A stretch of DNA of 64,000 nt. Source: Amanita rubescens (taxonomy: Eukaryota; Basidiomycota; Agaricomycetes; Agaricales; Amanitaceae). Where the stretch lies: contig WION01000037.1 of the NCBI GenBank assembly GCA_015039365.1, positions 62,001 to 126,000 of the forward strand. The letters run 5' to 3'. Made by a program: the position numbers and the translations under genes. Shown piece by piece: positions 53,860-63,215 of this stretch (position 1 is its first letter; each line of letters starts with the position of its first letter). The notes under the pieces were generated by a model that saw only the letters and a program-made list of their open reading frames with translations, was not told the origin of the DNA and did not search any database.

Positions 53860-56800
53860 AACGAGACGATGATGAATCAGTGTCCGTCGTCTCCGAAGAC
53901 AAACAATTATGTATAAATGGTGTAACAGTATCCTCTATATCCAGGAATAAAATCACCATTCCCATTACCAAATGTTCGAATCTGAAAACCGCTGAAACCA
54001 AAGCCCTTATCGACTCAGGCGCGCAAGGAAAATTCGTCGATAGTTCGCTCGTCAATTGGAACGAAATCACTCGCTTAAAGAAACCCATCCCAGTATGAAA
54101 TGTGGACGGAACAAATAACAAGTCTGGAGATATACGGTATAAAATCCAGATAAGCTATAACATCGAAGACAACCGGTTTAAAGACTGGTTTTATGTCACA
54201 CAACTAGGCGATCAACAACTGATACTAGGATTACCTTGGCTCCGAGAAATCAACCCCAGAATAGATTGGTCTGAAGGAACAGTTAGATTCCCCGACAAAA
54301 GGAAGATCGATCCGGAAGAAGAAACTACGTTTGATTACGACGAAGAAACCGAAATGTATCTTCAGTATATCCAAAAAGAAGAAGAATTGGACGCAGATGA
54401 GGATGAAGATCTCGAGACTGATCACCTTTGGATCCAAGCGAAAACATCAGCGTCTCAAGCACTCGCACATGAACACGAAGATAAATCTACGAAAGTAGAA
54501 TTACCCCCTGAATATGACAAATGGAGAAAAGTTTTTGATAAACAGACATCAGAACGATTTCCCATTTCACGACAATGGGATCATGCAATAGATCTGAAAG
54601 AAGGGTTTAAACCTAAAGTGGCAAAGAATTATCCGTTATCAATTCACGAGGAACAGCTAATGAATAAATGGGTCAATGAACAGCTCAAAAAAGGTTATAT
54701 TCAACCGTCACAATCCCCGCAGGCATCTCCTTTCTTTTACGTTGCAAAGAAAGAAAAAGGAGAGTTGAGACCCTGCCAAGATTACCGATACATCAATAGC
54801 TGGACGAAACGGAATGCCTATCCCCTTCCTTTAGTATCCGACTTATTATTAAAACTAAGAAAAGCGAAATACTTCTCCAAATTAGACCTCCGATGGGGTT
54901 ACAATAATGTGCGAATAAAGAAAGGCGACGAATGGAAGGCCACATTCACAACAAACCGTGGTCTCTTCGAGCCTACCGTAATGCTCTTTGGATTATGCAA
55001 TTCACCGTCAACATTTCAAACGATGATGAACGAATACTTCCGTGACATGATAGCCGAAGGATGGCTAGTCGTCTACATTGATGACATGTTGATATATGGA
55101 GCGAACGAGGAAGAAACGAGGGAGCGCACTAAGCAAGTCTTGCAACAGCTGAAAGAAAATGATCTGTTCCTGAAACTGGAAAAATGTAAATTTGTTGCCA
55201 AGGAAGTTGAATTCCTTGGGATGATCGTTAAAGAAGGAAAGATCATGATGGACCCCGTAAAACTCGCTGGAATCAGCAAATGGCCTGAACCGAAAACCGT
55301 TAAACAAATACGGTCATTTCTAGGGTTTGCAAACTTTTACAGGAAATTTATAGGAAACTACGCCGAAATAGTGGCTCTGCTCACAGAACTTACAAAGAAA
55401 ACAGTTCCTTTCCGATGGGATGCAGAGTGTCAAAAAGCATTTGACACGTTAAAGGAGAAATTCCTAGAAGAACCGGTTCTAGTAATGCCAGATCCGACGA
55501 AACCGTTTTTATTAGAGACCGATGCGTCAAACTGGGCGGTAGGAGCCGTCCTGAAACAACGGGGATCTGATGGAGAACTGCACCCATGTGGATTTATCAG
55601 TCATCGGTTAAGCGATACCGAACAAAGATATCAAGTATACGATCGCGAGTTATTAGCAATAAAGAAAGCATTTGAAACCTGGAGACACCTTCTAAAAGGA
55701 AGCCCACACACGATTATGATTCACTGTGATCATAAGAATTTATCATATTACAAACATCCACAGAAAATGACCGCCAGACAATCACGTTGGTGGCAAGAAA
55801 TCACGGAGTTTGATATCAAGTTAGAACACGTCCCTGGATCAAAACTTATTCAGGCAGACGCTTTATCGAGATGCCCTGACCATATTAACGAAGAAGAGGC
55901 AAAAGCAAAAGAAATCCCACAAACCATGATCACTAATGACATGGTTATTGCCGCGATCAATGTATCTTGGGCAGATAAAATCACTGAATTATTGCCACAA
56001 GACAAATTCGCTAGAGTTGTAATCGACGGTCTTAAACACGGAAAACTGCCCCTCCGATCAAAGTTTAATGACTGGAAGAACGACGACAACATCATTCGTT
56101 ATCAAGGACGCGTTTATGTTCCTCAAAACGAAGAATTACGAAACGAAATAATCAAATCACATCACAACCCCGTAGTTATGGGTCACCCTGGACGATTAAA
56201 GACACTAGAGCTTATCCGCCGCGACTATTATTGGCCTGGAATGACAACGACCGTATCTAAATGGGTTGAAGGCTGTGCCTTATGTCAACAAATGAAGGTT
56301 AATACACACCCGATCACACTGGGTTTGATGCCTATTAAATCCCACGCCACACGCCCATTCGAACAAGTTTTGATGGACTTCATCACAGATCTGCCAATTA
56401 TCGACGGTTTTGATTCTGTTTTGACCGTGGTCGATCAAGGCTTAACAAAGGGCGTAATATTCATACCATGCAAAAAATCTTTTACCGCTATGGATACTGC
56501 CAATTCTTACATCAACGATGTTTACAAATGTTATGGGTTACCGACAACCCTCATCTCCGATAGAGGACCACAATTTACCTCCAAAGTTTTCGAAGAAATC
56601 TGCAAAATCTTCGGAATTAATCATAGAAAGTCAACCACCTTTCATCCGCAAACTGACGGAGAATCGGAACGACTCAATCAGGAGCTAGAAACCTACCTCC
56701 GGTTATACTGCGTTGATCATCCAAAACAGTGGAAAGATCATCTACCATTAGCAGAATTCGCGCACAACCAACGGATACATCAATCTACCAAGATGACGCC

Positions 56801-57446
56801 GTTTGAAATCATGTTTGGAATAGAGCCTGTGGCTATCCCCACAGCATTCCCGCGAATCAACGTACCCGCCGCTGAAGACCGCTTCAAGGTCTTAACACAA
56901 ATACGAGACGAAGCTCTTGCCGCACACGAATTAGCTAGACAGCTAATGACTCAACGAGTCAAAGGGAAATCTCCCACATTCAAAGAAGGAGATTTAGTAT
57001 GGCTAGACTCACGAAACCTGAAAACAGGACAAATAAGAAAGTTCTCACCTAGACGAGAAGGACCGTTCAAGATCGAGAAGATCTTAGGACCTGTCACTGT
57101 TAAACTTAAACTTCCCCCAAGATGGAAGATTCACCCCGTTTTTCATGTTTCGCTCCTTACTCCTTACCACGAGAACGAAACACATGGTCCAAACTTTACT
57201 AGACCAACCCCAGACCTTATAGATAACAAAGAAGAATACGAAATCAAGACAATTGTCTCACACCAAAGAAAAGGAAACCAATGGCGGTTTTTAGTTAAAT
57301 GGAAAGGCTATCCGACATCTGACAATTCATGGGAAACCAAGGAAAACCTGGAACACTCCGAGGAGACCTTAAACGAATATAAGGAACAACATGGAATCAC
57401 AGCAATTATCCCCGCTACTCGTAAACCACGAAAACGCCGTTCTTGA
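53856..57446 (+). pseudogene. pol: Gypsy pol (PR-RT-RH-IN-chromodomain), copy 2
   Basis: Read in the -1 frame after gag. Protease active site ALIDSGAQGK at about 54004; a TGA at 54096-54098 replaces CGA of copy 1; then 1114 open codons from 54102. Residues counted from 54102: RT with LDLRWGYNNVRIKKGDEWKA and YIDD at 325-328; RNase H TDAS with Asp 474; integrase with HHCC finger (HHNPVVMGHPGR...CALCQ), Asp 759 (LMDFITDL), Asp 820 (ISDRGPQF) and Glu 856 (GESERLNQ), i.e. D-D-35-E; a GPY/F-like region and a C-terminal chromodomain (FLVKWKGYPTSDNSWE), which in chromoviruses directs integration to marked chromatin. Its end overlaps ORF3 by 56 bases. Confidence 0.95.
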
Positions 57447-59604
57447 AACCATGTCCTCCCCCATTAACAACCTGTCCGCCGCTGCTACTCCAGCCGCTTC
57501 AACAGTCGTCGAGGAAACCGTCCCCCCGACCCCTTCTAGAGAGGAATCGCCCACGCCATTGCCAATTCCTCCTCCCATCTGTATGTTACATTATACGTCC
57601 ATCGGTACAGAATGGTTCCCTATAATTCCTTCTGACGAGGAATTCATACCACGAGATGAAGATTCTTTATCTTCTGACTCATCTTATACCTTCCCACCAT
57701 CGAATGCTTCTATGATAGAAGAACTAATGCGAAATGTCACAGATATGGGGAACGCTATTCCCCCTAATACTCCTGTGCCACTTGAGATGCAGGAAATGGT
57801 AGCTCAAGTATTCGCCACCAGAGACCAAATGGTCATCACCTATGCACGCGGACCACGTCCCGATACTACCCCTGAAGATATCCGGATCATGCGAGAAGGA
57901 CTACTTATGTTCAACACCACCGCCTTTACTATGGGAATTCCTCCCATCGACGAAGAACTCGTAGACAACTACCTTGAAAGAGCAAGGACCATTGCCGCCA
58001 CTAATGCTGCAACCACTGCCGCCATCTCTGCTGCCGCTAACGCTGTCGCCACCGAACTCGATGTTGTCACCGCTAACGCCATCGCCGACGACGAGATTAA
58101 TGAAAGACTCGTCAATCCCATCTCGATCCCTATTGTCTTCCCAGAAAACACCCCATCGCCAAGGCCCCTTTACACCCCATTAGATTTAATGAGGGAAACC
58201 TATACTCGATCTATGAGCCCAGTGCCTAGACTCCCTGCCGAAGGACCTATTCCTAGGTTCTTATTTCAGCACGCTTCTGTCAACGACGACAATTTTAATG
58301 TGCCTGCACCTGATATCCCTGCTATTGACGTCATCTTAACGCACTACGCCATTCCTTCCTTCGTCGATCCGATAATTCGACGAGCCTTTTATCAAATCTG
58401 GACGTTATTCACATCCTGGACCTTTGCCAACAACTATCTGTTCATCTTGAATAGATATGTTCGCCCTGATCTGATGGCCCTCGTTAACGTCATCATTAAT
58501 CTCACCCGCTGGTTCCGAGAACCGCAACGCAACCGCTGGATCACCCTGATGATCTGGAACAATATTCATTGGTTTTGTGACTTACGAGGAGACGTATACC
58601 TTGAAGAAGCAACTCGTCTTACCACTGCCGGACATCGTCACCATTTCATCCAACCAACACGACAACCCGCTTTAGACACTGGCATGGCCTGGATGCACGG
58701 ATGCCCTGTATTTCCCCGCACTCCCGTCAATGCTACGTTCGAACGTATTCGAACCCTTAGCGACCGTCTCAACCCAATGATGACTCCTGATGGTTGGGAT
58801 GTAACCATACTACGACAACTACAAACGATGATTAACAATCTCGTATGGAGGCACGATCGTAACCCTAACAGACCTAATACCAGTAACGAATACCAAGACG
58901 CCGCCGTCATCGCACTTCAAACAGGACATACGATTGAAGGACGCGATGTCCCTATCCCTGAAAATCCGACACGTCGCACTATCTTTCACCTGCATGGACC
59001 TGACCCCTCAGCCGAACGATTGGTATCATTCGAACCAAATAACTTAGCCTTCGAAGGAGAAGATATCCCTGGAACTCAAGGCTGTTACATATGCGGAGCC
59101 CCACATCACACTACCGAGCACCATCGACGACGAGAAATACGCCGAGGACCGGTACATGAGGAAACCCCGCCTCCCACTTATCCAGACGCTATAACACAAT
59201 CGTCGCTGCCCACGCCGTTTGAACAAATCCCTGAAAGACGAATTTCTACCGCTTCGCCCGCTACTACTATCGATTCCGCCCAACTCGAACAAGGCGAACC
59301 TTCCCCGCTTATTGAAAGAAGACGACGAGGAACAAATACTCGTCCTCCGGGCAACCGCCTCACTACTACTACTACTACTGGACCTCCACCATCACGACGA
59401 AACCTTGGAAACCGCCGAAGCCAATCCACACGAGGACAGTCGACACGACCCGTCGTCACAATGACCGCCTCGAATACACGAGAAGAGCGACCGACTCTTC
59501 AAGAACGACTTACTGACAACCGCCGCCGCCGTCGTCATCCCTGGCAAGGAAATGAAGACTCTTACACCTACGACAGCGATGCCGAACACAATCGTGACAC
59601 GTAG
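57391..59604 (+). CDS. Third ORF of the gypsy element, 737 codons, unknown
   Basis: Starts inside the chromodomain end of pol in another frame and stops just before the polypurine tract. No signal peptide, no membrane segment, so not an obvious envelope. Acidic Pro/Ser N-terminus (PTPSREESPTPLPIPPP), Ala-rich helix (about 205-225), a Trp-rich central part (FYQIWTLFTSWTFANNYLF, WFREPQRNRWITLMIWNNIH), a zinc-knuckle-like CYICGAPHHTTEH at about 565, and a basic Arg-rich C-terminus (SPLIERRRRGTNTRPPG, NRRRRRHPWQGNED). The pattern of knuckle plus basic tail suggests nucleic-acid binding. Intact here and in copy 3, with one stop in copy 1. I know no named domain for it. Confidence 0.85.
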   Translation: MESQQLSPLLVNHENAVLETMSSPINNLSAAATPAASTVVEETVPPTPSREESPTPLPIPPPICMLHYTSIGTEWFPIIPSDEEFIPRDEDSLSSDSSYTFPPSNASMIEELMRNVTDMGNAIPPNTPVPLEMQEMVAQVFATRDQMVITYARGPRPDTTPEDIRIMREGLLMFNTTAFTMGIPPIDEELVDNYLERARTIAATNAATTAAISAAANAVATELDVVTANAIADDEINERLVNPISIPIVFPENTPSPRPLYTPLDLMRETYTRSMSPVPRLPAEGPIPRFLFQHASVNDDNFNVPAPDIPAIDVILTHYAIPSFVDPIIRRAFYQIWTLFTSWTFANNYLFILNRYVRPDLMALVNVIINLTRWFREPQRNRWITLMIWNNIHWFCDLRGDVYLEEATRLTTAGHRHHFIQPTRQPALDTGMAWMHGCPVFPRTPVNATFERIRTLSDRLNPMMTPDGWDVTILRQLQTMINNLVWRHDRNPNRPNTSNEYQDAAVIALQTGHTIEGRDVPIPENPTRRTIFHLHGPDPSAERLVSFEPNNLAFEGEDIPGTQGCYICGAPHHTTEHHRRREIRRGPVHEETPPPTYPDAITQSSLPTPFEQIPERRISTASPATTIDSAQLEQGEPSPLIERRRRGTNTRPPGNRLTTTTTTGPPPSRRNLGNRRSQSTRGQSTRPVVTMTASNTREERPTLQERLTDNRRRRRHPWQGNEDSYTYDSDAEHNRDT

Positions 59605-59647
59605 TCACCAGTAAATTTAATATTCGGTGAATATTGGACTTCGTATG

Positions 59648-59661
59648 TAGGAGAAGGGCTA
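59648..59661 (+). promoter_or_regulatory. Polypurine tract
   Basis: TAGGAGAAGGGCTA directly before the 3' LTR; the same bases precede the 3' LTRs of copies 1 and 3. Confidence 0.7.
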
Positions 59662-60092
59662 TGTTACAAACGTACGTCATAGCCTATCTTTTTCGTTATC
59701 TTATCGTCTATGTCATCCCTCCTACGTCATTGATTGCATATGCGTTCCTTCTGGAACATTCATCGTTTATCATATGCTATTCTATTTTATCACATGCATG
59801 TCGATTATCACATGTAAACCGTTCCATTATCACATGTAGCTGTTTCGTTATCACATGCATTCCTACTTACTATATTTGCGTATATACCTTGTACTATATA
59901 AACTACGCAAATATACGACTAGACTTCAGTCTAGTTTTAACAGTCAAAATCTGTCTCGTTATCATTTAAGCTCCCTTGAGGACTTATCCAATAACACTCT
60001 TATTCTTTGAACGTTCTTAAGTGCCGGAATTCCCTTGAGGAACCTACGGTACCTGATAGGCTTGACTTATCAGTGAACGAACAAACGTAACA
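59662..60092 (+). repeat. 3' LTR of gypsy copy 2
   Basis: 431 bp, apparently identical to the 3' LTR of copy 3 (60514-60944, reverse strand) over the stretches compared, but different from its own 5' LTR at about five positions. Confidence 0.97.
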
Positions 60093-60513
60093 TTATCCGA
60101 CTTTCGGTCCTGGTTCAACTGTGTGAGAGCGTGCGTGTAAGACATGAGGTAGTGTAGTTATACCGATTGGCATAGTTTTTTGACGTCCAGTGTTTCTGTT
60201 ATCTGGTGGTATGCCGTGTCAGATTGTCTTTATGAGTCAGGACTGCCTACCAATAGCTGTCTTGTCTTATTGACCTGTAGAGTTCAAGTTACCTATAATA
60301 TTTTTTAGAAGTGGCTCATAACCATATATGGCGTTACCGCCATAGGCATGACCGTATTTGTGGAGCAACAATAAGGGGGGAGCGAGGCTCTTTGGAATGC
60401 TCAAACGTCATGCCATGCTGTGCCGCCAAAAGTGAGTGTTTTCAGATTACAATATCCAACGCTATACACACCTTGCTATTTGTAACCTACACTTAGATGA
60501 TAGTGGAGGTGAA
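60093..60513. other. 421-bp spacer between inverted gypsy copies
   Basis: No ORF of interest. Begins TTATC and ends GTGAA, the latter being the reverse complement of the TTCAC left of copy 2. Inferred to be inverted relative to its original orientation. Confidence 0.7.
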
Positions 60514-60944
60514 TGTTACGTTTGTTCGTTCACTGATAAGTCAAGCCTATCAGGTACCGTAGGTTCCTCAAGGGAATTCCGGCACTTAAGAACGTTCAAA
60601 GAATAAGAGTGTTATTGGATAAGTCCTCAAGGGAGCTTAAATGATAACGAGACAGATTTTGACTGTTAAAACTAGACTGAAGTCTAGTCGTATATTTGCG
60701 TAGTTTATATAGTACAAGGTATATACGCAAATATAGTAAGTAGGAATGCATGTGATAACGAAACAGCTACATGTGATAATGGAACGGTTTACATGTGATA
60801 ATCGACATGCATGTGATAAAATAGAATAGCATATGATAAACGATGAATGTTCCAGAAGGAACGCATATGCAATCAATGACGTAGGAGGGATGACATAGAC
60901 GATAAGATAACGAAAAAGATAGGCTATGACGTACGTTTGTAACA
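60514..60944 (-). repeat. 3' LTR of gypsy copy 3
   Basis: 431 bp; the outer flank in element orientation reads TTCAC. Confidence 0.97.
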
Positions 60945-61001
60945 TAGCCCTTCTCCTACATACGAAGTCCAATATTCACCGAATATTAAATTTACTGGTG
61001 A

Positions 61002-63215
61002 CTACGTGTCACGATTGTGTTCGGCATCGCTGTCGTAGGTGTAAGAGTCTTCATTTCCTTGCCAGGGATGACGACGGCGGCGGCGGTTGTCAGTAAGTCG
61101 TTCTTGAAGAGTCGGTCGCTCTTCTCGTGTATTCGAGGCGGTCATTGTGACGACGGGTCGTGTCGACTGTCCTCGTGTGGATTGGCTTCGGCGGTTTCCA
61201 AGGTTTCGTCGTGATGGTGGAGGTCCAGTAGTAGTAGTAGTAGTGAGGCAGTTGCCCGGAGGACGAGTATTTGTTCCTCGTCGTCTTCTTTCAATAAGCG
61301 GGGAAGGTTCGCCTTGTTCGAGTTGGGCGGAATCGATAGTAGTAGCGGGCGAAGCGGTAGAAATTCGTCTTTCAGGGATTTGTTCAAACGGCGTGGGCAG
61401 CGACGATTGTGTTATAGCGTCTGGATAAGTGGGAGGCGGGGTTTCCTCATGTACCGGTCCTCGGCGTATTTCTCGTCGTCGATGGCGCTCGGTAGTGTGA
61501 TGTGGGGCTCCGCATATGTAACAGCCTTGAGTTCCAGGGATATCTTCTCCTTCGAAGGCTAAGTTATTTGGTTCGAATGATACCAATCGTTCGGCTGAGG
61601 GGTCAGGTCCATGCAGGTGAAAGATAGTGCGACGTGTCGGATTTTCAGGGATAGGGACATCGCGTCCTTCAATCGTATGTCCTGTTTGAAGTGCGATGAC
61701 GGCGGCGTCTTGGTATTCGTTACTGGTATTAGGTCTGTTAGGGTTACGATCGTGCCTCCATACGAGATTGTTAATCATCGTTTGTAGTTGTCGTAGTATG
61801 GTTACATCCCAACCATCAGGAGTCATCATTGGGTTGAGACGGTCGCTAAGGGTTCGAATACGTTCGAACGTAGCATTGACGGGAGTGCGGGGAAATACAG
61901 GGCATCCGTGCATCCAGGCCATGCCAGTGTCTAAAGCGGGTTGTCGTGTTGGTTGGATGAAATGGTGACGATGTCCGGCAGTGGTAAGACGAGTTGCTTC
62001 TTCAAGGTATACGTCTCCTCGTAAGTCACAAAACCAATGAATATTGTTCCAGATCATCAGGGTGATCCAGCGGTTGCGTTGCGGTTCTCGGAACCAGCGG
62101 GTGAGATTAATGATGACGTTAACGAGGGCCATCAGATCAGGGCGAACATATCTATTCAAGATGAACAGATAGTTGTTGGCAAAGGTCCAGGATGTGAATA
62201 ACGTCCAGATTTGATAAAAGGCTCGTCGAATTATCGGATCGACGAAGGAAGGAATGGCGTAGTGCGTTAAGATGACGTCAATAGCAGGGATATCAGGTGC
62301 AGGCACATTAAAATTGTCGTCGTTGACAGAAGCGTGCTGAAATAAGAACCTAGGAATAGGTCCTTCGGCAGGGAGTCTAGGCACTGGGCTCATAGATCGA
62401 GTATAGGTTTCCCTCATTAAATCTAATGGGGTGTAAAGGGGCCTTGGCGATGGGGTGTTTTCTGGGAAGACAATAGGGATCGAGATGGGATTGACGAGTC
62501 TTTCATTAATCTCGTCGTCGGCGATGGCGTTAGCGGTGACAACATCGAGTTCGGTGGCGACAGCGTTAGCGGCAGCAGAGATGGCGGCAGTGGTTGCAGC
62601 ATTAGTGGCGGCAATGGTCCTTGCTCTTTCAAGGTAGTTGTCTACGAGTTCTTCGTCGATGGGAGGAATTCCCATAGTAAAGGCGGTGGTGTTGAACATA
62701 AGTAGTCCTTCTCGCATGATCCGGATATCTTCAGGGGTAGTATCGGGACGTGGTCCGCGTGCATAGGTGATGACCATTTGGTCTCTGGTGGCGAATACTT
62801 GAGCTACCATTTCCTGCATCTCAAGTGGCACAGGAGTATTAGGGGGAATAGCGTTCCCCATATCTGTGACATTTCGCATTAGTTCTTCTATCATAGAAGC
62901 ATTCGATGGTGGGAAGGTATAAGATGAGTCAGAAGATAAAGAATCTTCATCTCGTGGTATGAATTCCTCGTCAGAAGGAATTATAGGGAACCATTCTGTA
63001 CCGATGGACGTATAATGTAACATACAGATGGGAGGAGGAATTGGCAATGGCGTGGGCGATTCCTCTCTAGAAGGGGTCGGGGGGACGGTTTCCTCGACGA
63101 CTGTTGAAGCGGCTGGAGTAGCAGCGGCGGACAGGTTGTTAATGGGGGAGGACATGGTTTCAAGAACGGCGTTTTCGTGGTTTACGAGTAGCGGGGATAA
63201 TTGCTGTGATTCCAT
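61002..63215 (-). CDS. Third ORF of gypsy copy 3, intact
   Basis: 737 codons, same as the ORF at 57391-59604 except for two residues noticed (Arg for His in the knuckle-like HTTEH, and Cys for Arg in PPGNR). Same overlap with the end of pol and same zinc-knuckle-like CYICG motif. An intact long ORF in two copies argues that it is translated, or was until recently. Confidence 0.85.
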   Translation of the reverse strand: MESQQLSPLLVNHENAVLETMSSPINNLSAAATPAASTVVEETVPPTPSREESPTPLPIPPPICMLHYTSIGTEWFPIIPSDEEFIPRDEDSLSSDSSYTFPPSNASMIEELMRNVTDMGNAIPPNTPVPLEMQEMVAQVFATRDQMVITYARGPRPDTTPEDIRIMREGLLMFNTTAFTMGIPPIDEELVDNYLERARTIAATNAATTAAISAAANAVATELDVVTANAIADDEINERLVNPISIPIVFPENTPSPRPLYTPLDLMRETYTRSMSPVPRLPAEGPIPRFLFQHASVNDDNFNVPAPDIPAIDVILTHYAIPSFVDPIIRRAFYQIWTLFTSWTFANNYLFILNRYVRPDLMALVNVIINLTRWFREPQRNRWITLMIWNNIHWFCDLRGDVYLEEATRLTTAGHRHHFIQPTRQPALDTGMAWMHGCPVFPRTPVNATFERIRTLSDRLNPMMTPDGWDVTILRQLQTMINNLVWRHDRNPNRPNTSNEYQDAAVIALQTGHTIEGRDVPIPENPTRRTIFHLHGPDPSAERLVSFEPNNLAFEGEDIPGTQGCYICGAPHHTTERHRRREIRRGPVHEETPPPTYPDAITQSSLPTPFEQIPERRISTASPATTIDSAQLEQGEPSPLIERRRRGTNTRPPGNCLTTTTTTGPPPSRRNLGNRRSQSTRGQSTRPVVTMTASNTREERPTLQERLTDNRRRRRHPWQGNEDSYTYDSDAEHNRDT

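Larger units (their letters stand above)
51589..60092 (+). mobile_element. Full-length Ty3/Gypsy chromovirus, copy 2
   Basis: 8504 bp: 5' LTR, self-priming PBS, gag, -1 frameshift site, PR-RT-RH-IN-chromodomain pol, third ORF, polypurine tract, 3' LTR. The left flank TTCAC does not match the right flank TTATC, but it matches the 3' flank of copy 3 (see findings). Inactivated by three TGA codons in gag and one in the protease region; pol and ORF3 are otherwise intact. Confidence 0.95.

Noticed and set aside
57391..59604. Reading the third gypsy ORF as an envelope gene
   Set aside because: No signal peptide, membrane span, cleavage site or glycosylation-rich ectodomain is visible; zinc-knuckle-like and Arg-rich features point elsewhere.
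51589..60092. Simple TTCAC/TTATC mismatch taken as absence of any target duplication
   Set aside because: The matching TTCAC is present next to copy 3, so the mismatch is explained by spacer inversion.
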